The notes beneath the pieces are model-generated. The model saw only the letters and a program-made list of their open reading frames with translations. It was not told the origin of the DNA and ran no database searches. Positions 22,941 to 34,161 of a stretch of DNA of 64,000 bases are shown in pieces. Position 1 is the first letter of the stretch, and each line of letters opens with the position of its first letter. The DNA is from Helicostylum pulchrum (lineage: Eukaryota; Mucoromycota; Mucoromycetes; Mucorales; Mucoraceae), in NCBI GenBank assembly GCA_025677825.1, contig JAIXMO010000010.1, positions 434,001-498,000 on the forward strand, written 5' to 3'. Position numbers and translations under genes: made by a program.

Positions 22941-23740
22941 ATAAAAGACCTACTCGACACCATGTAAAAAGAAGGTCTAGTGGTCGAGTTCACGTTTCCA
23001 AGTTAGCACCTATGGCAAGAGCCTATAGCAATACAAACGAAGAACCAACTGATGAGCTTAAAAAGCCTATGAAACGGTCTCAGTCTAGTAAATCCTTAAC
23101 CAAATTAGCTGAACCAAAGATATCAATGACTGTCGAGGCTGTACCAGCAGCAGCAGTAACACCACCTATCATTAAGGTACCCATCATAAAGAAAGAAGAA
23201 GACAATAAACCTAGTTCTCCACCTACTACCCCGCCCTCACAAAAGAAACCTTTACTAAAATCACAATTTGTTGAAACTAAAAAGATGAATAACGTTGCTT
23301 CTGCTGCTACACAACAACCTACAGGCATCACTCGTACGCAACAAAAGCTACTCTTGCAAAGAGAGCAAACATTAATTCATGATGAAAACCATATTGCTCA
23401 TCCAAAGAACATGATTCGTCTTACGAGAGAAATGGAAAGAATGGGTAAAGAATATCGCTGTGTTAGAAAATATCAAGACCCAATGATGGATAGTTTAAAA
23501 AGAGTTCAGCAACAACAACAACAACAACAACAACAACCACAACAAAAACCCGAAAAACCTAACTATACTCGAACAATATCCTCTTCAGTACTGCTGCCAC
23601 GAACATCTATACCACACTTAGAACAACGTAGACAAATTTTATTAAAAGCAGCTTTACAGCATCAACAAATAGACCAAGAAAATGAAAATAAATGGAGCGC
23701 TTCTCAATTTTTGGATCGTTTATTTTTTGGTACTTCTTAA
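22817..23740 (+). CDS. Low-complexity protein, possible TORC1 subunit Tco89-like
   Basis: This single exon encodes 307 residues. It is mostly disordered: a poly-threonine run near residues 30-45, a basic RRSSGRVHVSKLAPMARAY segment, a Pro/Lys-rich centre and a polyglutamine run near residue 230. The one conserved-looking block is TRTQQKLLLQREQTLIHDE followed by HPKNMIRLTREMERMGKEYR and VRKYQDPMMDSLKRV. The TRTQQKLxLQR start followed by a helical R-x-x-REYR-x-V-R region resembles, from memory, the conserved block of fungal Tco89 proteins, a TORC1 component at the vacuole. The match is not certain and no search was possible. Its stop codon overlaps that of the convergent CMR1 gene. Confidence 0.55.
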
Positions 23741-25361
23741 TCCCAACATACCATTCTACCAGACGCATTACCAGCCAAGATTGTAGCTTGCTTGGTATTA
23801 GGGTGGAACTGATTCACACTTGGAATCGCAGTAATATGATCTTGGTCGTATAACTGTATAATCTCTTTACCTGTTTCTCCCGAATAGATATCAATAGGCT
23901 GTTTCATATTACCAATCATAATATGCTGTGTCTTTAATCCATTTAGTTTATTCGTATTCCATCTTGCGCGGAAATTAGTTACCCATCTACACACACACAC
24001 ACACACATAAATAAATATTTAATTCACACACAAAAAGTTTTTTTGTTTGTTATAACTTACCTTCCAGTGTGATTATTATGCTTAATAGCACTCTTTAATT
24101 CTATTTCATTGTTATTCAAACTAAACAAACGAATATAATCATCATAAGAGGTTGTAGCCAACATATCTCCTAAAGGAGACCAGAAACAACTTGTTGCAGA
24201 GTATCCGTGTTGTAATGTATGCAACGGCTTTGGTTGTTCGCTCCACATACGATTATCCCAAACAGATACACTACGGTCATTGGACCCTCCCGCCAACAAA
24301 TGCGTATGCACAGGGTTTAAATGAATACAGCCAATCTTTTTTTCTTTAGCATTAAACACCGTAACATCTTGCTTTGATCGTGTATCATGAACTCCAATTT
24401 CTCCATCCGAAGTAGAAAACCAAACCTGATTACCGTCTTGTGAGATATCAAAACTTGTAAGTGAATATTTATCGGGTACATTCCAGTTGATAAATTCTGC
24501 CTTGTTCATATCAAACGTTCTGATTAATCCGTCGTAAGAAGAGGTAAGCAGCTTGGATGGGTCTGCTGGGTTAAAATGCATATCGGTAGCTGTTCTAGTA
24601 TGTGGTTTGTACTGATATACAATGGGTTCTCCTTCTTCATCTTGGTTTTTAATATCCCAAAGTCCTAAATATCCGTCTATGTCAATAGCACAACCCAACA
24701 ACTTGGAATCTGAAGGATGAAATCTAAAAAAATTTCCCTTTATTAGTTATCTTTTTGATGTATTAAACCCTCCAAAAAAAAACTTACAAACAACCATTAA
24801 TACGACTTGGTGTTACTTTAACTGTAGTCCAAGTATGTCGAATTTGCAATTCGGCAAGTTGATGACTTAAAAGTTGATCAGGGGTTCTACCTTGATCGTC
24901 TTCTTCTTGTTTCACTGGTTGCGTAGGTTCAGTGTTAGGTAATAAAGCCGTTTGTAAAAGACCCAATACTTTTTTTTGATCTTCGCTTCCAAGTGAATCG
25001 ATCGTTTTTAATCGTTTGACTTGTTCAGTGGCAGCTACAGTGTCTTCATATTCTCTCTTTGAAGTATCAGGTGCTTCTCCACGAATACGCGCAGAAGTAC
25101 GTACAGGTAATTGAGGTTCCTTCTTAATCACTGGTTTATGTTTTCGAGTTGCATTGGATCCGTTTTTTCTAGACACTGTTGGGATTTCTAGTGTACGTAG
25201 TAAGGCTTCGTTTTCTCTATTGTTTTAAACATTAATTTCACTAATTTTTTTTTTCCGTCTTTTTTGCTCAGCAAAAAATAAAGAAACTTAAAAAAACAAC
25301 ACTTTTATTATTATTACTTTATGTTCTCTAAACGCTGTTTTTCATAGTCTGACATAGACAT
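23737..25361 (-). CDS. CMR1: CMR1/WDR76-like WD40 protein
   Basis: Four exons (25361-25318, 25216-24788, 24723-24061, 23986-23737) encode 461 residues, close to the family's usual ~500. The N-terminus (MSMSDYEKQRLENIKENEAL) and the RTSARIRG motif are typical of Cmr1. The WD40 propeller follows: CAIDIDGYLGLWDI, HFNPADPSKLLTSSYDGLIR, VWFSTSDGEIGVHDTRS, LLAGGSNDRSVSVWDNR and LATTSYDDYIRLFSL. Family members bind DNA and gather at sites of replication stress and protein quality control; animal WDR76 also acts as a DCAF-type ubiquitin ligase adaptor. The two acceptable starts (Met1, Met3) are two codons apart. The last base of its stop pairs with the neighbouring plus-strand stop in a shared TTAA. 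Confidence 0.93.
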
Positions 25362-25415
25362 GATGTAGAATAATTATATATGTATAAATAAACAAAAAAA
25401 AAAAAGAAAAAAAGT

Positions 25416-28400
25416 CTACAAGAAACCAGACTCTTGTAAAAGGCGTGTAATTTTCTCATCCTCGCGTTCCCTAAAAAAAAATTAATACAAAAAACTCCGG
25501 TAATTCAAAGATATCACCAATCGTTTTACCTTGGTTCTAGCTTTAAACTTTCTTTATACAACTGTTCTTCATCTCTTGTGCTTTTTAAATTAGATTTAAT
25601 GAATTCCTGTAAATCATCCACTGGTTTTAATTGGTATAGAGAAGATTGATACTGTTGAATTTCACGAATGACTTCAGCGGTCTTTGCACGTTTAGCAAAA
25701 TTAATTAAATCCTTTGATTTTTTCAATTCGTTGGTATTACCATCTTCAATAAAAGTCAAGTCTTGTAAATAGATGCCTAAAAAGGGTATACACGGAGGGT
25801 TGATCGAATGAATAATCGCTCGGTATTCTGTAAAGTTTCGGTTGGCTCCCATTAATTTACGAATCTGCTGCAAGATTTGGTTCGTACGCGCTCCAACAAC
25901 TTCCCATGTACGCTTTAATCTACCAACTGAACTGTTATCAAATGCTGACAGAATCGCCATACATGTATTAAAGTTATTTAAAATTCGGCATTTCTAAATA
26001 AAATTACAGTCAGTAACCTACCCAAAAACATTTACATAATATTTTTCCTTTTTTTTTCTTTTTTTACCTCTGCGACTTGGACCCAGTACTTGATCAAGAC
26101 ACTTCTCTTTTTAATATCATGCTGACTTAAAATAACATCAGAAACCCAAGAAGTAACTTGATTACAGTATTCAATCGAAGCACGAATGTTTTCTGCTGCT
26201 AGATCGTCTTCCTGCGACGACCAAGCTTTATCCAAACATTCAATAGGCTTAATAGCACTGTACAACTTGAAATCCATAATCGTTAATTGTCTTGCCATCT
26301 CTAATGTATCGATATCCAACAATTTGAATCTTCTTCTGTTTCTTGGTAAAATAGGCTCTGGTGGATCAGGCAAAGTTAAAATCATCTTCTTTAACCCGCC
26401 ATTGTCCATCATATTCGCATCACGTCTGCGTTGAATCAACGACTCCAATTGACCATTTGAAAACTTTAACGTGACCTTGATATGTGTATGTGTAAAATCT
26501 AATAACCTGTCTAGTAAAATACTGTCATCTTCGTTATAATATAATTCAAGCCAATTCTTCAGTACGTTGAAAACACGTAACCGAACAAGCTTTAGCTTTT
26601 TTTCTTCCCAGATCGTAGCTTCTTCTTCTGTCAACCCTGCAGGACATTGCAAGTTGTATCGATACTCCAACAAGTTCAGTAAATCAACTGAGCTGCAAAA
26701 TGATCGGTACGTAAGTAAAAATGTATTGATAAAGTTCATATCCAAGTAATCATGAAGTGTCAATCTTTCCACTAGTGCAGGTAATGTACCACCCTTGACA
26801 TTACCTTCCATATTAAACACAAGGTCATTCGCTTCGTAATCGTACTGTAAGAATGAAGGTCTATCATTGACCATAGGTTTTGCTGCTGCAACGGCAGCTA
26901 AAGGTGCATCATCTCCAAAGAATTTTTTAATCTTGCTAGACGAGTTTTGTTTTGAAGAGTTTTGCTTTGGAGGAGGAGCCGTATGAGATCTTTGCATAGG
27001 AGGAGGTATTGTCGCTGTATTCGGTGTCAATTCAGAATGATGGCGACCAGTCAACTTGACAGCCTCTAAACTATTATCTTCTGTATCTACATCCGAATCA
27101 TCGTCATCGCCATCATCTTCTTCGTCTTCTTCAATCACCGATTCTTCCATCACTGCCAACGTAGTAGGTTTTACAACCACCATCTCGGTATGCAAAAACG
27201 ATGCATTACTGTTACTTCGACTACGGTTCTTATTGGCTAATCGTAACACGCTCGCACAAATAAGTTCAATGGGTTCAAAAAGACTACCTGCAGCCTCTTC
27301 GGTCTCTCTTAAACAGTACTCGAACCCAGATGTATCTTCATTTGTCAACGCCTGCAGCTTGAAGAACAATAAACCTAAACTATCTGCAAGTGCTTGCTTT
27401 CCAACCGCCAAGTCCTTCATTTCCAATTCCGCCTGTACACTGCTAAAGTCAGTTTCGTCGAGGTACCCGAGAAATAGCCCTGTTTGGTTTGACAAGTTGC
27501 GAAAATGAGTGAATAATAAAGCGGCCAGGGAAACTTGATCGTGTGTGTTGGAAGATGCGATACATTTAATAATTGTCTCGGCCGAGTCTTGAATACATGT
27601 ACCCATGGTCTCTAAATTCTCGGCTAAATTGATCTGTAAACTGTAGCGTTGCTGTATGGATGGTTTGCGAGACGTGTTTTCTTGTTTTTGAATCCATTGT
27701 GGGTCTGTATGTGTTAATGTTAAGTTTAAATCTTGGCAGGTGTTGATAAAGTTACGAATCATAAGTAAGAGTTCGTTGGATTCGGTCAGGATTTTACTGA
27801 TTGTGCTGTCTTCGTTGGTAAATGAGCTGTGGTATGTTTGTGCAGAGAGTGTGAGTTTGGACATACTGGCCATCATGGCACGGTGGTGTGAGCGAAGCGT
27901 ACCGTTTGATTTGATATGACTAGAGTCTTTATCGATGGTAGAGGAAGCAATAAGCATGGATCGAATTGCATTGACAATAGCGATCGAACAAGGATAGTAT
28001 AAATGGTCTAATCCGTTCTTTGCAGCTGTTGTAAGTTGGTGTATGGCAATAGCGATATTACCAGATAATTTATTCCAAGAAAGTGGTTCATCGTCGCCAA
28101 ACGATGGTACTTTTCTAACAGAAGGTCTACGTGAAGGTGATCTCTGTGGAGGCTTTTCCTAAAAAATACAACCATAGTCAGACTACATATTATTTTTGTG
28201 CACCAAGGAAAAAAAAAATATTTACAAAATTTTCACATTTTAATTGTTGAATGGGAGTTACACGATGTATCCATTGTGGCTATAGTTACAAATTAGTAAG
28301 AAAAATGGTGGGGGGAAGGGAAAAAGGTTTTACCTTTTCATCAATTGAAAGCAAAGTACTTCCATCTGACCAAGGTATATCAATTGTAGATCGATGATCA

Positions 28401-28985
28401 GACTCGGATTCACTATCCATTAATAAAATCGAAGCAGTTTCTTCTTCTGGTATATTGATTTCTTCATCTTTATTAAATTTCATTTCACCTGTAATTGGGT
28501 TATAGTAATAAAAGCCAGTTCCATCTTCTGTTCGTTGAACAATCCAGTTGTTCTTTTGTTCTTCTTGTGGTGATGATGGATTATTGCCATAAGCTAAACT
28601 TAATCGATATTCATTTTTAGGCGGTGGTGGTGTCTAAAGAGGAAAAAATATATATTAATTTACGTGTTATTTAAAAAACGGTAAGACTCTTTTTTTTTCT
28701 ATTTACAACTTCATCATCCGATTCTGGCTGTATGTCTTCAATTAATTTAACGTAGTTGCTAGGAAACCATCCTCGAGTATCATTACACCTATTGATATTC
28801 ATGTGTTAATTATTATTACTACTAGGCAAAAAAAAAAAATCTCTTTCTTACAGTCCGTCCCACCAGCCAGAGGGTAACTTATTTAAAACGTCAATTTGAT
28901 CATCTTGATTAAAACAAAGTGATGAAGGATCGTTTGACTTGAATGGGTAAAGTGCTTGAACTCGGCACAAAATTGGAACACTCAT
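25416..28985 (-). CDS. Cdc25-type Ras guanine nucleotide exchange factor with SH3 and WW domains
   Basis: Six exons (28985-28852, 28788-28707, 28633-28334, 28158-26068, 25993-25530, 25470-25416) splice in frame to about 1041 residues. The N-terminal SH3 domain reads CRVQALYPFKSNDPSSLCFN, GWWDGLC and GWFPSNYVKLI. A WW-like domain follows (NNWIVQRTEDGTGFYYYNPI with TGEMKF). An acidic and Ser-rich linker leads to the RasGEF_N module (VKGGTLPALVERLTLHDYLD, NTFLLTYRSFC). The catalytic Cdc25 homology domain includes IDTLEMARQLTIMDFKLYSA, the junction-restored KCRILNNFNTCMAILSAFDN, and PPCIPFLGIYLQDLTFIEDG. It should load Ras with GTP at the plasma membrane and feed cAMP/PKA or MAPK signalling. The SH3 domain matches yeast Cdc25; the WW domain next to it is less usual. 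Confidence 0.94.
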
Positions 28986-29710
28986 AGTGTTTTATTTTAT
29001 TTGGGAAATATATAAAATAAAGCAAAATAAAAAAGAATTGGCCCTAAAAAAAAAAGAAAGGAAAGAGAGGAAAATAGATACTGAAGATCACATCAATTTC
29101 TCACAGGAAAAGAAAAATACTCAAGTGTAACCCTGTTCGTACTTTATTTTAAATGAGCGCAAAAAAACTTACTCTTTGAATATTAGGCTTTAATCAAAAT
29201 AACTGATAACTGGCTCGACGCTAGTAACCATAACGCTGTAATATAAAAAAAAAGAAAGGCCCTTTCGCAATTTCACCTTTTTTTTTTTTACAATTGCGAC
29301 GTTGGATAAACCCACCACTAACCAAATACTTTGTATCGTTACTAGATTATCTAGAATATTTTACTATACGCGTCATTCAATTGCAGTATTTAACCTGTCA
29401 TGTATACATAAAAAAAAAAATGCAGGTATTATATTATTAAATTTCTATTTAGGAAAAAAGGTCGTGCATTTGTCCGTAATAAACATGGTACATATTATTT
29501 TTTTCTCGCACAGGTGATTTTTATTTTGATCCAAAAAAGAAGATCTGTGTATAGTTTGAAGTGTATGGTTTTATTATAAACCCCCTTTTTTCTTTTTATA
29601 TTTAAATGGTACACTGTTCCAGAATCAGTAAAGCAAGAAAACCCTATTTTGTCTGAACTTGTAAAAAAAAAAATAGCTTATTACGAAAATGCGAATAGTT
29701 CGGCACTGCG

Positions 29711-29767
29711 CCCCCCCCCCCCCCTCTCCCCCTTACATAATACGTGCCCCCCTCTCCCCCCCCCCCC
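29711..29767. repeat. C-rich tract cluster (G-quadruplex/i-motif potential)
   Basis: Runs of 14, 5, 6 and 12 cytosines are separated by short linkers in otherwise AT-rich DNA. The minus strand therefore has four G-runs spaced for a G-quadruplex. The unit CCCCTCTCCCCC occurs twice. Run lengths may be uncertain because of slippage. Confidence 0.8.
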
Positions 29768-31992
29768 AAATCTGTCATTACAATCAGGGAAAAAAAGAAA
29801 CGCTAGTACCAAAAAACTTCATTATTTTGCTTACTAAAATACACACCCTCTCTCGCGCTCCTTTTTATAATCAATCATTTATGTTAAAAAATGATATTAT
29901 TTTTTAAATACGTACTTTTTTTAAAATTGCGCTTTTAAAAAACGTGGTGAAATGATTGATTTTGCTTACCCCGAAGATCGTTTAGCACTATGAATAGACT
30001 TTTTTTTTTAGCCGGCAGCCTGCTATATATATTTTTAGTGGGGTTGGTCAATTCTAGATCTATTTTTTTCTTTTCTTGAAGAACAGTATCAGATCGTAAA
30101 ATAAAAAAATAAACACTTTCCCTACCGGTGTAACAGCTTGTCGCCAACTTTCTGCCCCAAAGAATAAGTCATGTGTATTATTGGCTTAATAGGTACTGGT
30201 TACGTTTTTAATTTACAGATTATTTTTTTAAATGGTAGATCCAATAATAAATGTATATATGTGCTGCATTAGTCGCTTCTATCTTTTGAAGCGTGTTTGA
30301 TTTCTAAATTATAAATTTTAGCTAAAGGGTCCAAAATGTCCCCCTGGTCATTTTAACACCTTCTTTTACATATTAATATAATTTACACCTGTGTAATACA
30401 ATAAGAAAAAAGTGATTCCATATTCTAACAAACAATAAACAACGTTATTTTGTAGGCCTAGAACAAGAAAAGGAGTTTGTAAAGTTATAGCTTTTTTTTA
30501 TTATATTTAAAAAAGCAGTGCTATTTTGAATGTAGTATTATTCAATGTAGTCTATTGCCCAAAAATAGAAGTTGCGTGCCTGGGCCCCTCCTCCTCCTCT
30601 CCCGACACGTTTTTGCTTTAAAAATTTTCTTTTGTCAAATATGTATTTACAGTTTTTTTCCTTTTCTTTAAATACATTTTTTACGATATCAACTAAGCTA
30701 GTTTGATTAAAAGTGAATATAAAAGTTTTTCGATTTGTATGATGAATCAAACGATATGCACTTTTCTTTGTCTATACTCACAGTACTTGCCAAAAACAAG
30801 TACATACTGAACACCAAATCTGGTTTATTCTGACAGGAAACCAAAAAAAAAGACATCTCTGGAGAATCTACCAGATATTATTCGACGTAACAATAACTAT
30901 ATCTTTTTTTTTAAAAAAATAATAAAAATAAAAAAGAAAACTACTTGAATGAATTACGAGCAAAGTATCCATCATTCTACATTTGTTACTCATGTGACAT
31001 ATTTATTTTTGCTGCCATTTCTTGCGCTACATCTTATCGCTATTATACGTAGCGTCCACTTTTTGGGATTTACAATCTTATGAGACTTGACCAGATAGTG
31101 GGATTTGATAGCCCTGAAATATAAGGGGGATCTCGATAAGTTAACTCCATTAATTCGGGCAATAATCAATGTGCTTAAAGACGGACATTCAAATAAACGG
31201 ACGTTAAAAATATAACCATGTGTCAATAAAAATTTTAATGTTTGAGCTCTCGTAAAAAAAGACACAACATATTTTTTAAAAAAAAGTCACTTGGGTGAAT
31301 TAGAGAGTCATTTAAAGTGTCTTGAACCATTGTTATTCGTCCGCCGTCCCTTTAAAACACTTGTTTTTACGTGAATCTTTAGACAGTCAAGGCACTTATT
31401 ACAGTCAGCAGTTATTCAAGTAGACCTGGTGTCACGGGTGTGTCAAGCAAAGAGTGAATTATGAATGGACATTTTTTTTTTCAACTGTGAACCCTATTGG
31501 TCATTATATTTTATTTTGTTTTACACGAAAAAAAAAAAAATAGCAGGTACAGTTTAAATTTATTAATTAAAAGAGGAAAAGGATTTTTATTTTTTTATTA
31601 GGTTGTAAAGAGATATGTAGTAGACCAGATTTTTTTTTCAGACAGTCCCAAAGATAAGCTAAGGACATAAGGTAGACTAAGGACAGAAGAGAATATCCTT
31701 CCCTTGAAAACCAAGCTAGTCGAGGACCAAGTACGCTTATAATCCAACCTTTTTTTTAAAAAAAAAGGACTGGACCGGTGATGACCATCTTAGTCGCCAG
31801 AGTGCTTTCGGACATCATCACCAAAGCGGCAGAGCCAACATCTTTTACTTGATAACGCCGTAGGTATAGAGTAAGAGAGACAGTACACCACAAGATAGCA
31901 TTTTTTTATCTAGCAACTAAGAAAGTATTAGAGAGGGTTTTTTTTTAAAAAAGGAAAAGTAACATACCTGTATTTTTCAAGAGAGGATACCA

Positions 31993-32058
31993 CTTCAGGA
32001 GGACTTGAGGATTAATTTAGAAGGACTTGAGGGTTACTTCAGAAGCATTTGGTGAATA
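31993..32058. repeat. Three degenerate 22-bp tandem units
   Basis: Units begin at 31993, 32015 and 32037. The first two share AGGACTTGAGG and end in ATTA/GTTA; the third (CTTCAGAAGCATTTGGTGAA) is more diverged. It is a small minisatellite with no evident function. Confidence 0.7.
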
Positions 32059-33842
32059 ATAGTTTTTTTTTTATGAGGAACGAAAAAGAACTTAAAAAAT
32101 CCGCCTCCTTATAAATAGTTTCTGAAAAATACTTGTTTCATGACGTTATTCTTTTTTCATATGATCAATTAATTAGTTACTTCTATAAATGTTCATGTAA
32201 ACAAAAGGGTTTTTTTCAAGAAATAAAAAGATATATCAATATAACTATCGCTAATAAAAATTGGTACAAGTAAATCGGTATAGATACAGATTATATATTT
32301 TTGAAGAGTAAGATCACCTAGTTTATTTCTTCCATACAAAAAAGCGAAAAAAATATTTATTTAGGATGTTGCTCATACTTGTGAGGAAAAAAAAATCCAA
32401 TAAAAAGCATGCTTACCAAGAGGTCGTTTTTGTTTACACACAAATGATTGGGAATCAATAGGCGGAAGTAAACAAATCTGCAAACTTTTTTTATAAACTG
32501 CGAATACTTTCGCTTGCTCTAGTAGTATAACCTCGTCTTATAATCAAAATATAAATTGTATTGATGGTGCTGAAAGATGGAAGTAGACCGATAACACTGA
32601 AGAGTAAAAAAAAAAAGAGGAAAAGTATGCCTAATTTGTACTACCTTCCCTTTTTTTTTTGCAGGATTTATTTACTTTGCAAGTTTAAAATTTTTCTTCC
32701 ACGGAAACATATAATTGTCTATCACTATAATGGAAACTATCTCCGTTGTTTATATTATTGAGTCATTTTTTTTTTCCAGTCAGTACTTTGTCTTTCAAAA
32801 CGTGTCGTTTTTTTTTCCTTTTAGTACAGAGTAAACAAATTATATCATATGTCTGTCTTTTACTAAATATGTTATCACTATATATTATTGCTGATGTTGC
32901 TGAGAGGTATGGAGAGTGACATTTGTAATAAAAAAAAAATTAACTTGCGCAAAGTAAACAAATCATGCAAAAAAAAGGAAAAAGTAGTGCAAACTAAAAA
33001 AAGTTGTCAAGCGCTTTCTTGTGAAGATAAACAAAAACGATCTCGAGGAGGAAAACATGCTTTTTATTGGACACAACTTTTTTTTTTCTTTTATTGTAAA
33101 AAATATACAGTGACACATCTTTTTTATTTTACTTTGTATTGTTAAGAATATTATATGAAAAAGTATTTTATTTATTAAGATATTTTATTTAAAATTAACT
33201 ATCTAGTAGATACACATTAGCCTTTCTTTTACTAAAAAAAAAGAAAATGGACAAGAGTAACCAACGCGGAGGTTTGTATCTATGTACCCTCTTCTGCCTT
33301 TTGTTCCGCCCTAAACTACGGTAAAAGGAGAGCGAAAAGAGAAAAAACCACACTGGGCTTTGGTCGATCAACCTTGGTCGTCTACTCGGATACGAGGCCC
33401 ATACCCCATTCAGCCTGCCAAGCTTAGTCCTACCTTGAGGAGCGTGTTATTTCCTTTTACAGGAAATAAACAAGTTTCGAAGGCTATTTCTCTTTAAAGA
33501 AGATTGAATAACTACTACTATAATAATACACAAAAAATCCGCATGATTTCAATAGTCCCTCTTTTCACCAAGAAGTAGAAGAAGAAAGGTCGGTACTAAA
33601 TATTTTGATTGGAATATTATTCCGTCATTTGAGAAAAAAGTTGGTTAAAAAAAGGGTGTACTTTTTATTTACAAATATAGCGTTTATTTATTACATGAAG
33701 GGAGCATTATATACGAAGTGATAGGAAAAATAAAGGAGGGCTCTCTGTTTCAACTCAATAGGTATAGTCTCGACCAAATTTATCTGTTAAAAAGTAAAAA
33801 TAAACAAAGCTTGATAGGCTTCTACTATCTTTTTTTTTTCAT

Positions 33843-33897
33843 GTTTAACTTTTCGATTCACTTTCTATGCTCAGGTTAACTTTTCAATTCACTTTCT
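33843..33897. repeat. Two-copy imperfect direct repeat, 32-bp period
   Basis: GTTTAACTTTTCGATTCACT at 33843 recurs as GTTAACTTTTCAATTCACTT at 33875, about 265 bp downstream of the MFS transporter stop. It is short and its meaning is unknown. Confidence 0.7.
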
Positions 33898-34161
33898 CAT
33901 AAAAACAAATACATTTCTTTAAAGGTGAACTCGTAAAAGTAGCTTATAGCTCGTAAATACCTCTTCTCTAAACATTTTTTTTTTATCATTAGAAAGACGA
34001 AAAACCTTCGTTCATACAACTCCTTCAAAGAGTTCAAAAAGTGTATTAATTTTTTTAATGGTTGAAACAAGAGAATACTTTCTTTGCACCAAAATAAAAA
34101 TGAATGATTCAAATTAATTAATAAAAAATAAAGGTATATAATTAAAATAATATTTTTTTTT

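Larger units (their letters stand above)
28986..34161. other. 5.2-kb gene-poor desert
   Basis: No gene with recognisable exons or splice structure was found between the RasGEF start and the MFS gene stop. The stretch holds C-rich tracts (29711-29767), T(n)A(n) junctions (about 30905, 31747, 31938), a 22-bp degenerate tandem repeat (31993-32058), a two-copy 32-bp-period repeat (33843-33897) and less AT-rich patches near 31640-31900 and 33250-33470. The minus-strand frame 31265-30990 is open but unrecognised. Either strand could carry a non-coding RNA, but nothing identifies one. Confidence 0.5.

Noticed and set aside
29649..29907. Two overlapping proline-rich frames at 29.7 kb
   Set aside because: Prolines arise only from the C homopolymers (CCC codons); there is no splice context or conserved sequence.
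30990..31265. 91-codon minus-strand frame in the desert
   Set aside because: The composition is somewhat protein-like, but there is no recognisable motif, no splice partner and no support for a gene, so it was not annotated.
33240..33470. GC-balanced patch considered as SRP RNA, RNase P RNA or tRNA
   Set aside because: No conserved core motifs, tRNA arms or terminator pattern could be identified.
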